This document shows positions 52,329 to 61,450 of a stretch of 64,000 nt of DNA, piece after piece. A model generated the notes under the pieces. That model had not been told where the DNA came from and ran no database searches. It saw nothing but the letters and a program-made list of their open reading frames with translations. Location: NCBI RefSeq assembly GCF_003326675.1, contig NZ_JPWF01000011.1, positions 62,001 to 126,000 on the forward strand, read 5' to 3'. How positions within the stretch are numbered: the first letter of the stretch is position 1; each line of letters starts with the position of its first letter. The DNA comes from Thalassospira profundimaris. GTDB lineage: Bacteria > Pseudomonadota > Alphaproteobacteria > Rhodospirillales > Thalassospiraceae. Made by a program: the position numbers and the translations under genes.

Positions 52329-54193
52329 TGCTCAACCTCCTGCAAGGCACGGCGCGATTCACGTCCAAAGAACAGACAAGCGCCCAGCAACCCTGCCGCG
52401 ATAAACGGGGTCAACATGGCCGGCCAAAGCGCAATCGCAATAACAATCAGCAACAGCCCCCGATCCATCCACAAACGCCCCCAAAGCGGCTGTCCGCCCA
52501 GCAATGCCGGAATAGCCACCACCAGAACAAGGCCCGAAAGAATGGCATTGATCACCGACAATGTACCGCCACTGCCAATCATGCCCGGATACAGCAGCAA
52601 CATGAACGGCACAACATAGGTCAGCGCCCCAAGACGTACCGCCTCGAACGCCGCGGGCAGCCAGTTGGTCTGGGCAATGCCCGCACCCACAAATACCGCT
52701 ACACAAACCGGCGGCGTGATCACAGAAATGGTCGCGAAATAGAACACAAACAGATGTGCCGTAAGCGGGTCGATCCCGACCGCCGTCATGGCCGGCGCCA
52801 GAACCGCCGCTACCAGAACATAGGCCGCCGTGGTCGGAAGCCCCATGCCCATAATCAGGCACACCAGGCCGACAATCACCGCGACCAGAACCGTTGAATC
52901 GCCTGCAATCGCAACAATCATCGAACTCAGCGTCACGCCGATGCCGGTCATGTTGATCATGGAAACAAGGATTTGCGCCCCGGCAAGCAATACACCGATA
53001 ATCACCATGCCCTTGCCGGCATCGGTAACCCCGTCCAGAACGCGCACACACATTTCACGCACCGAAAGCCGCCCGACAGAGGTCGCAACAAATGCGACCA
53101 ACAATCCGGCCATGCCGTAAAAGGCCGATGTCGCAACCGAACGCCCCATGAAAATACCGATGGCAAGACAGCCAAGGGCGGCAACAATCGGCAAAACCTT
53201 GCGCAGTGCAAGAATATCGGCCCATGCCGGAAGCTCGTCCTCTGGCACAAGGGCCAGATTCCGGCGGGTGGCAACGATGTGGACCGTCACAAAAACCGAA
53301 AGATAGAACAAAATTGCCGGAATAATGGCCGCCACCATGACATCGACATAGGCAATGCCAAGAATTTCGGCCATGACAAAGGCCGCCGCCCCCATGATTG
53401 GCGGGGCAATCTGCCCGCCGGTCGATGCAACGGCTTCAACCGCGGCGGCAAGCGGTGCGGGATAGCCAAGACGACGCATCATCGGAATGGTGAAATTGCC
53501 GGTGGTTGCGACATTAGCCACCGCCGATCCCGAAATCATGCCAAACAGGCCACTGGAAATAATCGCGATTTTGGCCGCACCACCCCGTTGCCGACCGCCC
53601 AGCCGCATGGCCAGATCCATAAAGCTCTGCCCGCCGCCGGTATGAAGCAACAAGGCCCCAAACAGGACAAAGGCGGCAATCACCGTGGCAGCCACCCCGG
53701 TCAGCATGCCCCAAATTCCAAGATCACCCAGGAAGATGGTTTCGGTAACGAATTCAAGATCAAAGCCGCGATGCCCCATGCTGCCGGGGATATATTTACC
53801 CAGCAGCGCATAAAGCAATCCGGCAATAACAAGCACCGGAAAGATCAGGCCAACCGCACGACGCCCGACTTCCAGCACCGTAACAACAAGACCCAGCGTC
53901 AGGATCATATCAAGCCGGGTCGCCCACGGAAGGGTCGTCATGATCTCGTCGTAGTTCACGACAATATAGGAACATGCCGTGACCGTAACTGCGGCCAGAA
54001 CCAGATCAACAATCAGGCCCGCCTTCCGCCAGGGCGTACCCTGCCCCAGCGGAAAAAGGCTTAGTCCAAGACAGGTGACAAGCGCGAGAAAAACCGCCCT
54101 TTGGATCAGACTTTCAAACGGGCCCGTTGCGGCCGTATAGAACACGAAGATGCCGACGAGCAAAGCAAACCCGTCCCGAAGACGTCCAGACAT
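52325..54193 (-). CDS. TRAP transporter permease, 4TM/12TM fusion (TAXI-associated)
   Basis: An inner-membrane protein of 622 residues. The N-terminal DctQ-like quarter (about 1-150) is fused to a DctM-like domain. SGSAVANVATTGNFTIPMMRRLGY, ASTGGQIAPPIMGAAAF and CLIMGMGLPTTAAYVL are hallmarks of the TAXI-type fused permease. It works with the binding protein encoded 31 bases upstream. The start at 54193 follows AAGGG. Confidence 0.93.
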   Translation of the reverse strand: MSGRLRDGFALLVGIFVFYTAATGPFESLIQRAVFLALVTCLGLSLFPLGQGTPWRKAGLIVDLVLAAVTVTACSYIVVNYDEIMTTLPWATRLDMILTLGLVVTVLEVGRRAVGLIFPVLVIAGLLYALLGKYIPGSMGHRGFDLEFVTETIFLGDLGIWGMLTGVAATVIAAFVLFGALLLHTGGGQSFMDLAMRLGGRQRGGAAKIAIISSGLFGMISGSAVANVATTGNFTIPMMRRLGYPAPLAAAVEAVASTGGQIAPPIMGAAAFVMAEILGIAYVDVMVAAIIPAILFYLSVFVTVHIVATRRNLALVPEDELPAWADILALRKVLPIVAALGCLAIGIFMGRSVATSAFYGMAGLLVAFVATSVGRLSVREMCVRVLDGVTDAGKGMVIIGVLLAGAQILVSMINMTGIGVTLSSMIVAIAGDSTVLVAVIVGLVCLIMGMGLPTTAAYVLVAAVLAPAMTAVGIDPLTAHLFVFYFATISVITPPVCVAVFVGAGIAQTNWLPAAFEAVRLGALTYVVPFMLLLYPGMIGSGGTLSVINAILSGLVLVVAIPALLGGQPLWGRLWMDRGLLLIVIAIALWPAMLTPFIAAGLLGACLFFGRESRRALQEVEQ

Positions 54194-54224
54194 GGCGGTT
54201 TTCCCTTTGTATCAAGGCTTGTTC

Positions 54225-55193
54225 TTATTTTGCGGGATCAAGGTTCGCCGGGATTTCATACCCGTTTTCGCGGAACCATTTCGCAGCACCCGGATGAAGG
54301 GGAATGGTCGCATATTGCAGCGTCAGCTTGGCAAGATCGACACCCTTGACGCTGGCCATTGCCGCACCCTGAACGTCCTTGTCCTTCATGATCGCGTCAA
54401 CAATCTTGTAAGCCGCATCTTCCGACAGGTTGGACGAGGCACCAACACCAACGCCAAAACTCCAGGTCGAATAGGCCGGAACGCCATCGGCGGCACCTGC
54501 CGGGATATCCACCACAGACACGTCAGGCATTTTTTCAATCAATGCCTGTTTCTGGGCATCGGTAAGGCTCAGAACCTTGATCGGCGTAAAGGTCGCGATA
54601 TCAAGGGTCGAGCTGTCAAGTTTAAGGCCCGCACCGGATTTCACATAGCCGGTCACGCGGTTATCCTTGATCATGTCAACAACATCGGTGGTCGAACCAC
54701 GAACATAGTCCGATGACAGATCAAGCGCCTGGAAAACAGCCTCGGTCGTGCTTTCGGTCGCAGACCCTTTGATGCCGGGATTGAAACGCTGTCCGGCCAG
54801 TTCGGCAAGGCTGTTGATACCGGCATCTTCGCGCACGATCACGTTCTGCGGTGCGCCGGTATAAACCCAAAGCAGACCCAGATTTTCCATTGCCTTGCCA
54901 TCAAAGGCCTTGGTGCCGGAATGGGCATGCTGGGCTACGTTGGTGGTCACCAGACCAAGGTCGATCTGGTTGCGTTCAATCCGGCGCAGGTTATCCATGG
55001 TCGCACCAGTTTCAACAACCGATGCCTCGATATCGTTTTTGGCATCATTGATCAGTTTGGCGACCGAAACGAAGTAACCATAATGCGAAGAAGAAGCCGA
55101 GGTTGAACCGATCAGCAATTTGTCCTGTGCGAATGCAGGGACCGACAAACCAATGGCAAGCGCGCCCGCCAAGGCGAGTTTCGTGAATTTCAT
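54225..55193 (-). CDS. TRAP-TAXI solute-binding protein
   Basis: A protein of 322 residues with signal peptide MKFTKLALAGALAIGLSVPAFA, then KLLIGSTSASSSHYGYFVSVAKLIND. This opening and EATGATMDNLRRI-type segments define the TAXI subfamily of periplasmic TRAP receptors. The first gene of the leftward unit TAXI-permease-AtuA-small protein. Ligand unknown; other TAXI members bind small dicarboxylates or amino acids. Confidence 0.93.
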   Translation of the reverse strand: MKFTKLALAGALAIGLSVPAFAQDKLLIGSTSASSSHYGYFVSVAKLINDAKNDIEASVVETGATMDNLRRIERNQIDLGLVTTNVAQHAHSGTKAFDGKAMENLGLLWVYTGAPQNVIVREDAGINSLAELAGQRFNPGIKGSATESTTEAVFQALDLSSDYVRGSTTDVVDMIKDNRVTGYVKSGAGLKLDSSTLDIATFTPIKVLSLTDAQKQALIEKMPDVSVVDIPAGAADGVPAYSTWSFGVGVGASSNLSEDAAYKIVDAIMKDKDVQGAAMASVKGVDLAKLTLQYATIPLHPGAAKWFRENGYEIPANLDPAK

Positions 55194-55322
55194 AATATTT
55201 CCTCCCTATGCCTTTGCAGGCATGTTTTACGATCCGTCGGCAAGTCTTGGGCTTTGATTATTCTCGACGGACGGAAAGTGTGGCTCAGGTTTTTTATTGC
55301 AGGAAGATCAAATAGTGAGATA

Positions 55323-55345
55323 ATTGATGCATGAAACGCATCAAT
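55323..55345. promoter_or_regulatory. Perfect dyad around the lysR start codon
   Basis: ATTGATGC (55323-55330), 7-base spacer ATGAAAC, GCATCAAT (55338-55345). The spacer begins with the start codon of the LysR gene, so the same element could be a DNA operator for autoregulation and an RNA hairpin with the start codon in the loop. Confidence 0.65.
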
Positions 55346-56284
55346 CTTGATCCAGATGAAATACGTTCTTTCTGTCTTTTGGCAGAAACCGGCAGTTTTC
55401 GTAAGGCTGCTCAACGACTTGGCATTTCTGGCTCAACACTAAGCCGCCAAATCAACCGCATCGAAGAACGTACGCAAGCCCGCCTGTTTGACCGCGACAC
55501 CCGCAACGTTGCCCTGACAGATCAGGGCAAAATGTTCCTGAGACTCGCCGAACGCATCCTGAACACCACGGAATCTGCGCTTGCGGAATTTGATACCTAT
55601 CTCAATACCCGGCGCGGCAAATTGACGATTGCGGGACTGCCATCCGTGACGGCCGGTTTGCTGCCGCCCCTGATTGCCGAATTCATGGCCACCCACCCCG
55701 ATGTTGATCTTCAGCTTAATGATATGCTCTCGGATGGGGTGCTGCGCGAAGTTGAAATGGGACGGGCCGATATCGGCTTTACCGCCGATGTGGTTGAAAA
55801 CAGCGATAATCTTTCGTTTCAACGGCTGCTAAGTGACAGGTTCATCGCGGTTGGCGCACCGAACAGCTTTTTGCAGGAAGAACGCACCTATCAATGGGAA
55901 GAAATTCTGGCCCAACCAATGGTTGCCATGTCACGCGAAACCAGTGTACGTGCGGTTATTGATGCAGCCTGCACGCAAAACAATTTCCTGTTTCGGCCCC
56001 GTTTTGAAGTCGCCCATCTGGCAACCGCCGGTGCGCTGGTGTCCCAGGGCCTGTGCATTACCGCCCTGCCATCCCTGACATTGCCGGTGCTGGGACGATC
56101 CCCCCTGATTTTCCGACCGCTTGAAAGTCCGGTCCTGCTTCGACAGATCGGGTTGGTCTGGCGATCCGGGCGAACATTGTCCCCCGCGGCACAGGCATTT
56201 TTGGCACTGGTCAGAAACCGAAACCTGAAATCACTTATCCCGCATTCGACCATTGAAAATACAATTGCCTCGCCAACATCTTGA
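55331..56284 (+). CDS. LysR family transcriptional regulator of the TAXI/AtuA locus
   Basis: A protein of 317 residues with HTH near 20-55 (SFRKAAQRLGISGSTLSRQINRIEERTQARLFDR) and a substrate-binding domain (IAGLPSVTAGLLPPLIAEFMATHPDVDL). It is divergent from the TAXI binding-protein gene across 137 bases and probably controls that unit. The ribosome site is weak and overlaps a perfect dyad. Confidence 0.92.
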   Translation: MKRINLDPDEIRSFCLLAETGSFRKAAQRLGISGSTLSRQINRIEERTQARLFDRDTRNVALTDQGKMFLRLAERILNTTESALAEFDTYLNTRRGKLTIAGLPSVTAGLLPPLIAEFMATHPDVDLQLNDMLSDGVLREVEMGRADIGFTADVVENSDNLSFQRLLSDRFIAVGAPNSFLQEERTYQWEEILAQPMVAMSRETSVRAVIDAACTQNNFLFRPRFEVAHLATAGALVSQGLCITALPSLTLPVLGRSPLIFRPLESPVLLRQIGLVWRSGRTLSPAAQAFLALVRNRNLKSLIPHSTIENTIASPTS

Positions 56285-56477
56285 TGGTCACGGCAATAAA
56301 GTCGCTCAGGATCGCGCACCCCTGCCGCGCAATGGCATGATCTGCCTCGCCCATGACGCGATAATATGCTTGTGATCTAAGGGATTATACTTCTGTTACC
56401 ATTCACGGGCTGGCCATAACGACCGTCCTGTGTTAGCAAGCCAAACATCACAACCCAACGCTTCAGGACCAGAATTT

Positions 56478-57014
56478 ATGGCCGATTATGATGTCAAGCC
56501 GCTGATCACGGCGGACGAAATTGCCACCAAGATTGACGCGCTTGCCGCCGAGATCAATGAAAGCTTCAAAGATACCCAAAAGCTGATTGTTGTTGGCCTG
56601 CTGCGCGGCTCTTTCGTGTTCATCGCCGATCTGGCCCGCAAGCTGACCGTTCCGGTCGAAGTCGACTTCATGGTTGCTTCTTCCTATGGCGATTCCACCG
56701 AAAGCTCGCGCAATGTGCGCATCGTCAAAGACCTTGACGGTCAAATCCGTGGCAAGGATGTGCTTCTGGTCGAAGACATCATTGATACCGGTTATACGCT
56801 TTCGGAAGTTGTGCGGTTGCTTAAGACCCGCGATCCGAACCGTCTGGAAATCTGCACGCTTTTGAACAAGCCGTCGCGCCGCGAAGCTGAAATTCCGATT
56901 GATTTCTGCGGCTTTGATATCCCGGACGAGTTTGTTGTTGGCTATGGCATCGATTATGCCCAGAACAACCGCAACCTGCCCTATATCGGCACCGTGCATT
57001 TCCACGGCGAATAA
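56478..57014 (+). CDS. hpt: Hypoxanthine phosphoribosyltransferase
   Basis: A type I PRTase of 178 residues with the PRPP-binding signature [15 protein letters not shown] near 97-111 and the flexible-loop start [10 protein letters not shown]. It salvages hypoxanthine (and guanine) to the nucleotides. The start at 56478 (MADYDVKP) is used; the frame is open from 56430 without a ribosome site. A strong terminator follows. Confidence 0.94.
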   Translation: MADYDVKPLITADEIATKIDALAAEINESFKDTQKLIVVGLLRGSFVFIADLARKLTVPVEVDFMVASSYGDSTESSRNVRIVKDLDGQIRGKDVLLVEDIIDTGYTLSEVVRLLKTRDPNRLEICTLLNKPSRREAEIPIDFCGFDIPDEFVVGYGIDYAQNNRNLPYIGTVHFHGE

Positions 57015-57036
57015 GCCGACCACATATCACAAATTC

Positions 57037-57073
57037 AAAAATGGCGGGAAGCATATGCTATCCCGCCATTTTT
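57037..57073. terminator. Bidirectional rho-independent terminator
   Basis: A 13-bp stem AAAAATGGCGGGA / TCCCGCCATTTTT with a loop that itself contains AGCATATGCT. It serves hpt and overlaps the last codons of the convergent membrane-protein gene. Confidence 0.9.
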
Positions 57074-57555
57074 CTATCTGCATCATCCTCGTCGCGTTGG
57101 CCCACCGTCGTCTTACGGTCAAACAGCCCAAGCGCATTCAGGTCCGTGACCATCTGATCAAATCCTGATCGCATCTTTGATCTGTCACCCTGTCCCGTCG
57201 CGTAGCCGGTCATGGCCGAATGCACGAGAAGATCGAACAAAACGTCATCTTCACGGGTATCGTTGCCGCCCGCCGACGCGCTTTGCGATGATGGTTCAGC
57301 CCCGACTTCCGGGCTCTGTTGCATCATCACAGCAAGGGCAATCAGGCCAAACGTCACCAGGGTTATGCCCAGCGTGGTCGCCGCGGCAATTGGCCCGAAA
57401 CTGGCGGCAAGCGCCATATAGATTGCGGCAATTACAAAGCCACCACCAATCATCATCACAATACCGATCGCGGCAAAGACCGCGCACTTTCGTGCCGCAG
57501 TCTTCGCCACATCCGATAGCGCCGAAATCAGCGCATCTGTCAGATGATCAATCAT
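57058..57555 (-). CDS. Holin-X-like / DUF1469-type membrane protein
   Basis: A protein of 165 residues with two hydrophobic segments near 25-75 separated by a short loop (FAAIGIVMMIGGGFVIAAIYMALAASFG... and GITLVTFGLIALAVMM), then a polar Ser/Glu-rich tail. This layout matches the phage-holin-superfamily III / DUF1469 proteins of chromosomal origin, often paired with ElaB/YqjD-like proteins. It overlaps the preceding YqjD-like gene by 4 bases. No phage gene is near. Confidence 0.75.
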   Translation of the reverse strand: MIDHLTDALISALSDVAKTAARKCAVFAAIGIVMMIGGGFVIAAIYMALAASFGPIAAATTLGITLVTFGLIALAVMMQQSPEVGAEPSSQSASAGGNDTREDDVLFDLLVHSAMTGYATGQGDRSKMRSGFDQMVTDLNALGLFDRKTTVGQRDEDDADRKMAG

Positions 57556-57845
57556 TTCTGAAGCAGACGGCCAATCAGAAGACCGACACCGAATGTCACG
57601 GCAACCGATGAAAGCGGACGTTCACGCACGCGTTCAACCGCAACATCGCGGGCATGATCAAACTGGTCACGTGCCTGATCCGATACTTCGCGAATACGTT
57701 CGGCGGCGGCCTGGGTCCGGGTTTGCGCGCCCTCGCCTGCCATGGCCTTAAGGGTTTTGGTGACCTCTGCCAGATCCTTGCGCAGGGCATCGACATCGGC
57801 CTGAAGTTTTGCTGCATCTGCCGTCGTCTCGGTCTTGGTCGCCAT
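57552..57845 (-). CDS. ElaB/YqjD/DUF883-like membrane-anchored protein
   Basis: A protein of 97 residues. A coiled-coil-like N-terminal two thirds (DALRKDLAEVTKTLKAM, RIREVSDQARDQFDHARD) is followed by a single C-terminal hydrophobic segment VAVTFGVGLLIGRLLQK, the YqjD/ElaB layout with its G-x-L-I-G-x-L-L motif. In Escherichia coli such proteins bind ribosomes at the membrane in stationary phase; here that is inference. Confidence 0.85.
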   Translation of the reverse strand: MATKTETTADAAKLQADVDALRKDLAEVTKTLKAMAGEGAQTRTQAAAERIREVSDQARDQFDHARDVAVERVRERPLSSVAVTFGVGLLIGRLLQK

Positions 57846-57950
57846 GGTTTTCTCCTGTTGTATCTTGAACCAACACTATGAAAACGTGGCGGGACCGAAC
57901 TGGTTCCAAACTCAATTGTGATCATTTTCGGGCAGCATCAAAGGATGCCC

Positions 57951-57985
57951 AAAACAGAAACGGCCCGCGTGGGCTGCGGACCGTT
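57951..57985 (-). terminator. Likely terminator of pobA
   Basis: Read leftward: stem AACGG-CCGC / GCGG-CCGTT with one bulge-like mismatch, then TTCTGTTTT. It lies about 80 bases beyond the pobA stop. Confidence 0.5.
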
Positions 57986-58065
57986 CCATTTTCCTGCCGG
58001 AAATTTCTGGGCGGAAATGAAGAGCGGGTACTCTTCTTCGGGGGTGGGTATCCCCGTTACGTCAA

Positions 58066-59232
58066 TCAGTAAGGCAAACCGACGTAATTTTCCGACAGGT
58101 TCGTCAATCCTGCCTTGGAAGACAGGATATATTGCAATTCGGCATCGCGAATGCGGCCGTCAAATTCTTTCTGATCCCCGAAAGTATGCAGCATCGAGGT
58201 CATCCACCACGAGAACCGCTCAGCCTTCCAGACACGTGCCAGGGCCGTATCGGAATAACCTGCCAGCAGGTCTTCGCGGTTGTTTTTGTATTTCGCAATC
58301 AGAGCTTCGGACAGGTAGTGAACATCACTTGCCGCAAGGTTAAGCCCTTTGGCACCGGTCGGCGGCACGATATGGGCAGCATCGCCTGCCAGGAACAGGC
58401 GGCCATGCTGCATCGGTTCGGCAACAAAGCTGCGCAGCGGTGCGATGCTTTTTTCAAACACGTCGCCTTCATTGACCAGTTCGGCGTCTTCCTCACCCAG
58501 ACGGGTGCGAAGCTCTGCCCAGAAACGATCATCGGACCAGTCTTCGATTTTATCGGTGATCGGCACCTGCACATAGTGGCGCACGACTGTTTCCGAACGC
58601 ATGGAACACAGCGCAAAGCCACGTTCATGCTTGGCATAGATCAGCTCATCCGCAACCGGCTTTGCATGGGCCAGAACCCCCAGCCAGCCAAACGGATAGA
58701 CCTTCTCGAATTCCTGAACACCCGGAAGTGTTTTGCGGCCAACACCATGGAACCCGTCACACGCCGCGATATAGTCACAGGACAGCTCGGTCTCGGTACC
58801 GTCTTTGACATATCGAACACGCGGCTTGTCACTGTCGATATCATGCAGGCTGACATCTTCGGCCTCGAACACGATCTCGCCGCCGTGGGCAAGACGGGCT
58901 GCGATCAGGTCTTTGGTCACTTCGGTCTGACCATAGATCATCACTGTCGAACCGCCGGTAAGCTCTTCCATATTCACGTGGGTGCGCTTGCCATTCACAC
59001 TGATATAGATACCGCCATGAATGATGCCTTCCTTGTTCATCCGGGCATCAACCCCGACCCGTTTCATCAGGTCAACCGTCCCCATTTCAAGAACACCGGC
59101 ACGAATGCGGCCTTCGACATAGTCGCGGCTTTTGCGTTCCAGAATGACGGATTCAATTCCCTGCACATGCAACAGATGGGAAAGAAGCAAGCCAGCCGGG
59201 CCAGAACCGATAATGACGACAGGGACATGCAT
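58066..59232 (-). CDS. pobA: 4-hydroxybenzoate 3-monooxygenase
   Basis: A flavoprotein hydroxylase of 388 residues with the ADP-binding motif VIIGSGPAGLLLSHLL near 6-21, RAGVLEMGTVDLMKRVGV near 44-61, the DG motif CDGFHGVGR and the FAD/ribityl motif GDAAHIVPPTGAKGLNLA near 285-302. It converts 4-hydroxybenzoate to protocatechuate, which feeds the pca operon 25 kb away. It is separated from any PobR gene. Direct repeats of the AraC type lie upstream. Confidence 0.96.
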   Translation of the reverse strand: MHVPVVIIGSGPAGLLLSHLLHVQGIESVILERKSRDYVEGRIRAGVLEMGTVDLMKRVGVDARMNKEGIIHGGIYISVNGKRTHVNMEELTGGSTVMIYGQTEVTKDLIAARLAHGGEIVFEAEDVSLHDIDSDKPRVRYVKDGTETELSCDYIAACDGFHGVGRKTLPGVQEFEKVYPFGWLGVLAHAKPVADELIYAKHERGFALCSMRSETVVRHYVQVPITDKIEDWSDDRFWAELRTRLGEEDAELVNEGDVFEKSIAPLRSFVAEPMQHGRLFLAGDAAHIVPPTGAKGLNLAASDVHYLSEALIAKYKNNREDLLAGYSDTALARVWKAERFSWWMTSMLHTFGDQKEFDGRIRDAELQYILSSKAGLTNLSENYVGLPY

Positions 59233-59316
59233 GACGATTTCCTCGCAAGATAGCGGTTGTTGGTTTTATTGGAATAAGAACCATTCCATTGAGGAAACAA
59301 TACGCCCGTTGCCACT

Positions 59317-59354
59317 TGGACAGAATGGACAAACCGGGATAATAATTGGACAAA
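59317..59354. promoter_or_regulatory. Direct repeats upstream of pobA (candidate AraC/PobR site)
   Basis: TGGACA occurs at 59317, 59326 and 59347. The last two form a longer direct repeat A-(A/T)-TGGACAAA with exactly 21-bp spacing (two helical turns), as AraC-family activators prefer. They lie 85-120 bases before the pobA start, in a 263-base gap where nothing else is seen. Confidence 0.6.
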
Positions 59355-59495
59355 TCGAACACGTATCCATATTTGGTTATGGATGGAATCCGATCTGGTT
59401 CTGGGTCACGGGAAAGATACGATCAAACCAAGAAAGCTGGCTGACAGAGCATAAAGAGCCTGATGCCAAGACAATGTTAGTCACACTGTCACGGT

Positions 59496-60326
59496 TTAAT
59501 CAGATGAAACAGGAACCTCGGCCGTGCAGATGGACCATTGCTTGCAGATTTCCTGTCCCTGCGCAGATGCCATGAACGTATCGTAGGCCTGCATCAATTG
59601 CTCCCCACGCGGATGGTTGCGTGAAAACAGGATGAACATATTGCGCGTCGTTACCGGACTGGTCGTTGCATAGTTTTTTGCGGCATTTGCACCAAGCAAG
59701 CGTTCAAGATCATACCAGCCGACTTCCTCTTCCTCGAACATGATATCTGCCCGGTCCGCATTCAGAAAGCGCCAGGCGCTTTCTGAATTATTGACGATAT
59801 CGGCTGCAACACCGAGTTTCCTGAACTCGTCCTCGTACCAGTAACTGGCCACCCCGACGGGGCGCAGACCAAGAAGGGAAACATCGGCCAGCTGGTTCAA
59901 ATCAACGCCGTTCGGGAAACGTGCCGGTTTATAGAACCCCTTTTGATGGGCTTGGGCGATTGGATAACGGGGAACGTTAAAATCTTCATACCGTTCTTTG
60001 GTCGACAACCAGGGGAATGTCGCGACATAGACACCATGGCGGGTTTGTTCATATGCACGCTGCCAAGGGACGAATACGAACTGCACATCATACCCCATGG
60101 CCTCAAAGATTGCCTGAAACCGCATGGCATGTTTGCCAAATTTGGGAAGTGTTTCGCTGACCATTGGTGGCCATTCACCAACCGCGACCCGGATTTCCTT
60201 ATCATCATCCTGCTTTGCGGGATCGTTGCTATCGGCCCGAACGTTGCCGGCCGAACCGCACAAAGCAACGACAAATGCCACCATCGCCAATAGCCGCAGT
60301 ATATAATTGTCCCGCCCCAAACCCAT
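59496..60326 (-). CDS. Periplasmic solute-binding-like protein (PBP2 family)
   Basis: A protein of 276 residues with signal segment near 8-30 (YILRLLAMVAFVVALCGSAGNVRA) and a type-2 periplasmic binding fold: EIRVAVGEWPPMVSETLP, VPWQRAYEQTRHGVYVATFPW, and EVGWYDLERLLG. Such stand-alone amino-acid-type binding proteins without transporter genes are common in marine proteobacteria and may act as sensors or scavengers. The ATG at 60326 is chosen because GGAG lies 6 bases before it; the ATG at 60332 is too close to that site. Confidence 0.82.
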   Translation of the reverse strand: MGLGRDNYILRLLAMVAFVVALCGSAGNVRADSNDPAKQDDDKEIRVAVGEWPPMVSETLPKFGKHAMRFQAIFEAMGYDVQFVFVPWQRAYEQTRHGVYVATFPWLSTKERYEDFNVPRYPIAQAHQKGFYKPARFPNGVDLNQLADVSLLGLRPVGVASYWYEDEFRKLGVAADIVNNSESAWRFLNADRADIMFEEEEVGWYDLERLLGANAAKNYATTSPVTTRNMFILFSRNHPRGEQLMQAYDTFMASAQGQEICKQWSICTAEVPVSSD

Positions 60327-60583
60327 AGGCATCTCCGGAAATGTGAAATCCGATATTCGAAGCGAAATCACCGAAGGATCATTGAACAAGCAACCCTATC
60401 ACTCTTTCATATGGCAAGAACAGCAACAGGTTTAAAGCCAACATAAACTTCACAACCGGCACGCACTACGCATATTTTTTAACCACAAAACACTTGTGAA
60501 TAAAATTTAACCTCCCCAAAGGTCGATCCCACCCGATCAGTGTGCTAAGCTTATGGCCAAGAGATCAATTTCCGGTCTCACAT

Positions 60584-61450
60584 ATGTTAAAACCGCAACA
60601 GAACGGGACGATGCCTTACAGCCGCGCCATTGCCATTTTCACCGACCTTGACGGCACACTGCTTGATCATGACACCTATAGCTGGGACGCCGCACGTCCG
60701 GCCCTTGATCGCGTGAAACTTCTTGGCATTCCATTGATTGCCGTGTCGTCCAAAACCCTTGCCGAACTTGAACATCTTAATCAGACATCACAGCTTTTTG
60801 ACGGGTTGATTGCCGAAAATGGCGGGGTCATCTGGCTGCGTGGAACAATGGAACAGCACGGCCCATCCATCGAAACCATTGATACCGCACGCGACCAGAT
60901 CAAAGGCGCGGTCAATGTCCCGCTTGGCAGTTTCAGAACCGTTTCACCGGAAGTCATCGCACTTGAAACCGGCCTTCCACTTGAAGATGCCATTCGCGCC
61001 GGACAGCGTCATTGCTCAGACCCGCTGATTTGGCAACCTTCGGCAAAGGATGTTGCCAAAGGCCGGGAAATCGCCGCGCGATGGTCGCTTAATCTGACCA
61101 AGGGCGGTCGCTTCCACACCTTGTGCGGCCCTTCAAACAAGGGGCATGCCATGAAACGGATGCTGGAACGCCTGATGGTTCTGAACCGTGACGACACATC
61201 CGAAACACCGATCAAACATTTCACGACGATTGCGCTGGGAGATTCCCCGAACGATATACCGATGCTTGCCGAAGCCGATTTTACCGTTCAAATCCCCCAA
61301 AAACATCGCAGTCGCACGGCACTGCTTCTTGAACATTCCAACCTGCAACTTGCGCCGCATCCCGGTCCGGAAGGATGGAATGCAGCGGTTAATGCAATTC
61401 TTGACGAGATAACAAACACCAATAAAAACAGCGAGGTACTTCATGGCTGA
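60584..61450 (+). CDS. Mannosyl/glucosyl-3-phosphoglycerate phosphatase (HAD-IIB)
   Basis: A HAD phosphatase of about 288 residues with motif I FTDLDGTLLDHDTYSWD, motif II context AVSSKTLAEL, motif III Lys in FHTLCGPSNKGHA and motif IV GDSPNDIPMLAEAD. These are the MPGP-family features. It removes the phosphate from glycosyl-3-phosphoglycerate to give mannosyl- or glucosylglycerate, a compatible solute. The start may be 60584 or 60611 (neither has a good ribosome site). It overlaps the downstream synthase by 8 bases. Confidence 0.86.
   Translation: MLKPQQNGTMPYSRAIAIFTDLDGTLLDHDTYSWDAARPALDRVKLLGIPLIAVSSKTLAELEHLNQTSQLFDGLIAENGGVIWLRGTMEQHGPSIETIDTARDQIKGAVNVPLGSFRTVSPEVIALETGLPLEDAIRAGQRHCSDPLIWQPSAKDVAKGREIAARWSLNLTKGGRFHTLCGPSNKGHAMKRMLERLMVLNRDDTSETPIKHFTTIALGDSPNDIPMLAEADFTVQIPQKHRSRTALLLEHSNLQLAPHPGPEGWNAAVNAILDEITNTNKNSEVLHG

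Noticed and set aside
52973..54064. Rightward open frame of 363 codons
   Set aside because: It is the antisense of the fused TRAP permease. Its product is a low-complexity His/Asn/Lys/Arg-rich chain, as expected for the complement of a hydrophobic gene.
57058..57555. Holin-like gene as a sign of prophage
   Set aside because: The family also includes chromosomal envelope proteins, it is paired with a YqjD-like gene, and no phage structural, lysis or integrase gene is nearby.
58132..59253. Rightward open frame of 373 codons
   Set aside because: It mirrors pobA on the other strand, and pobA has all flavin hydroxylase motifs.
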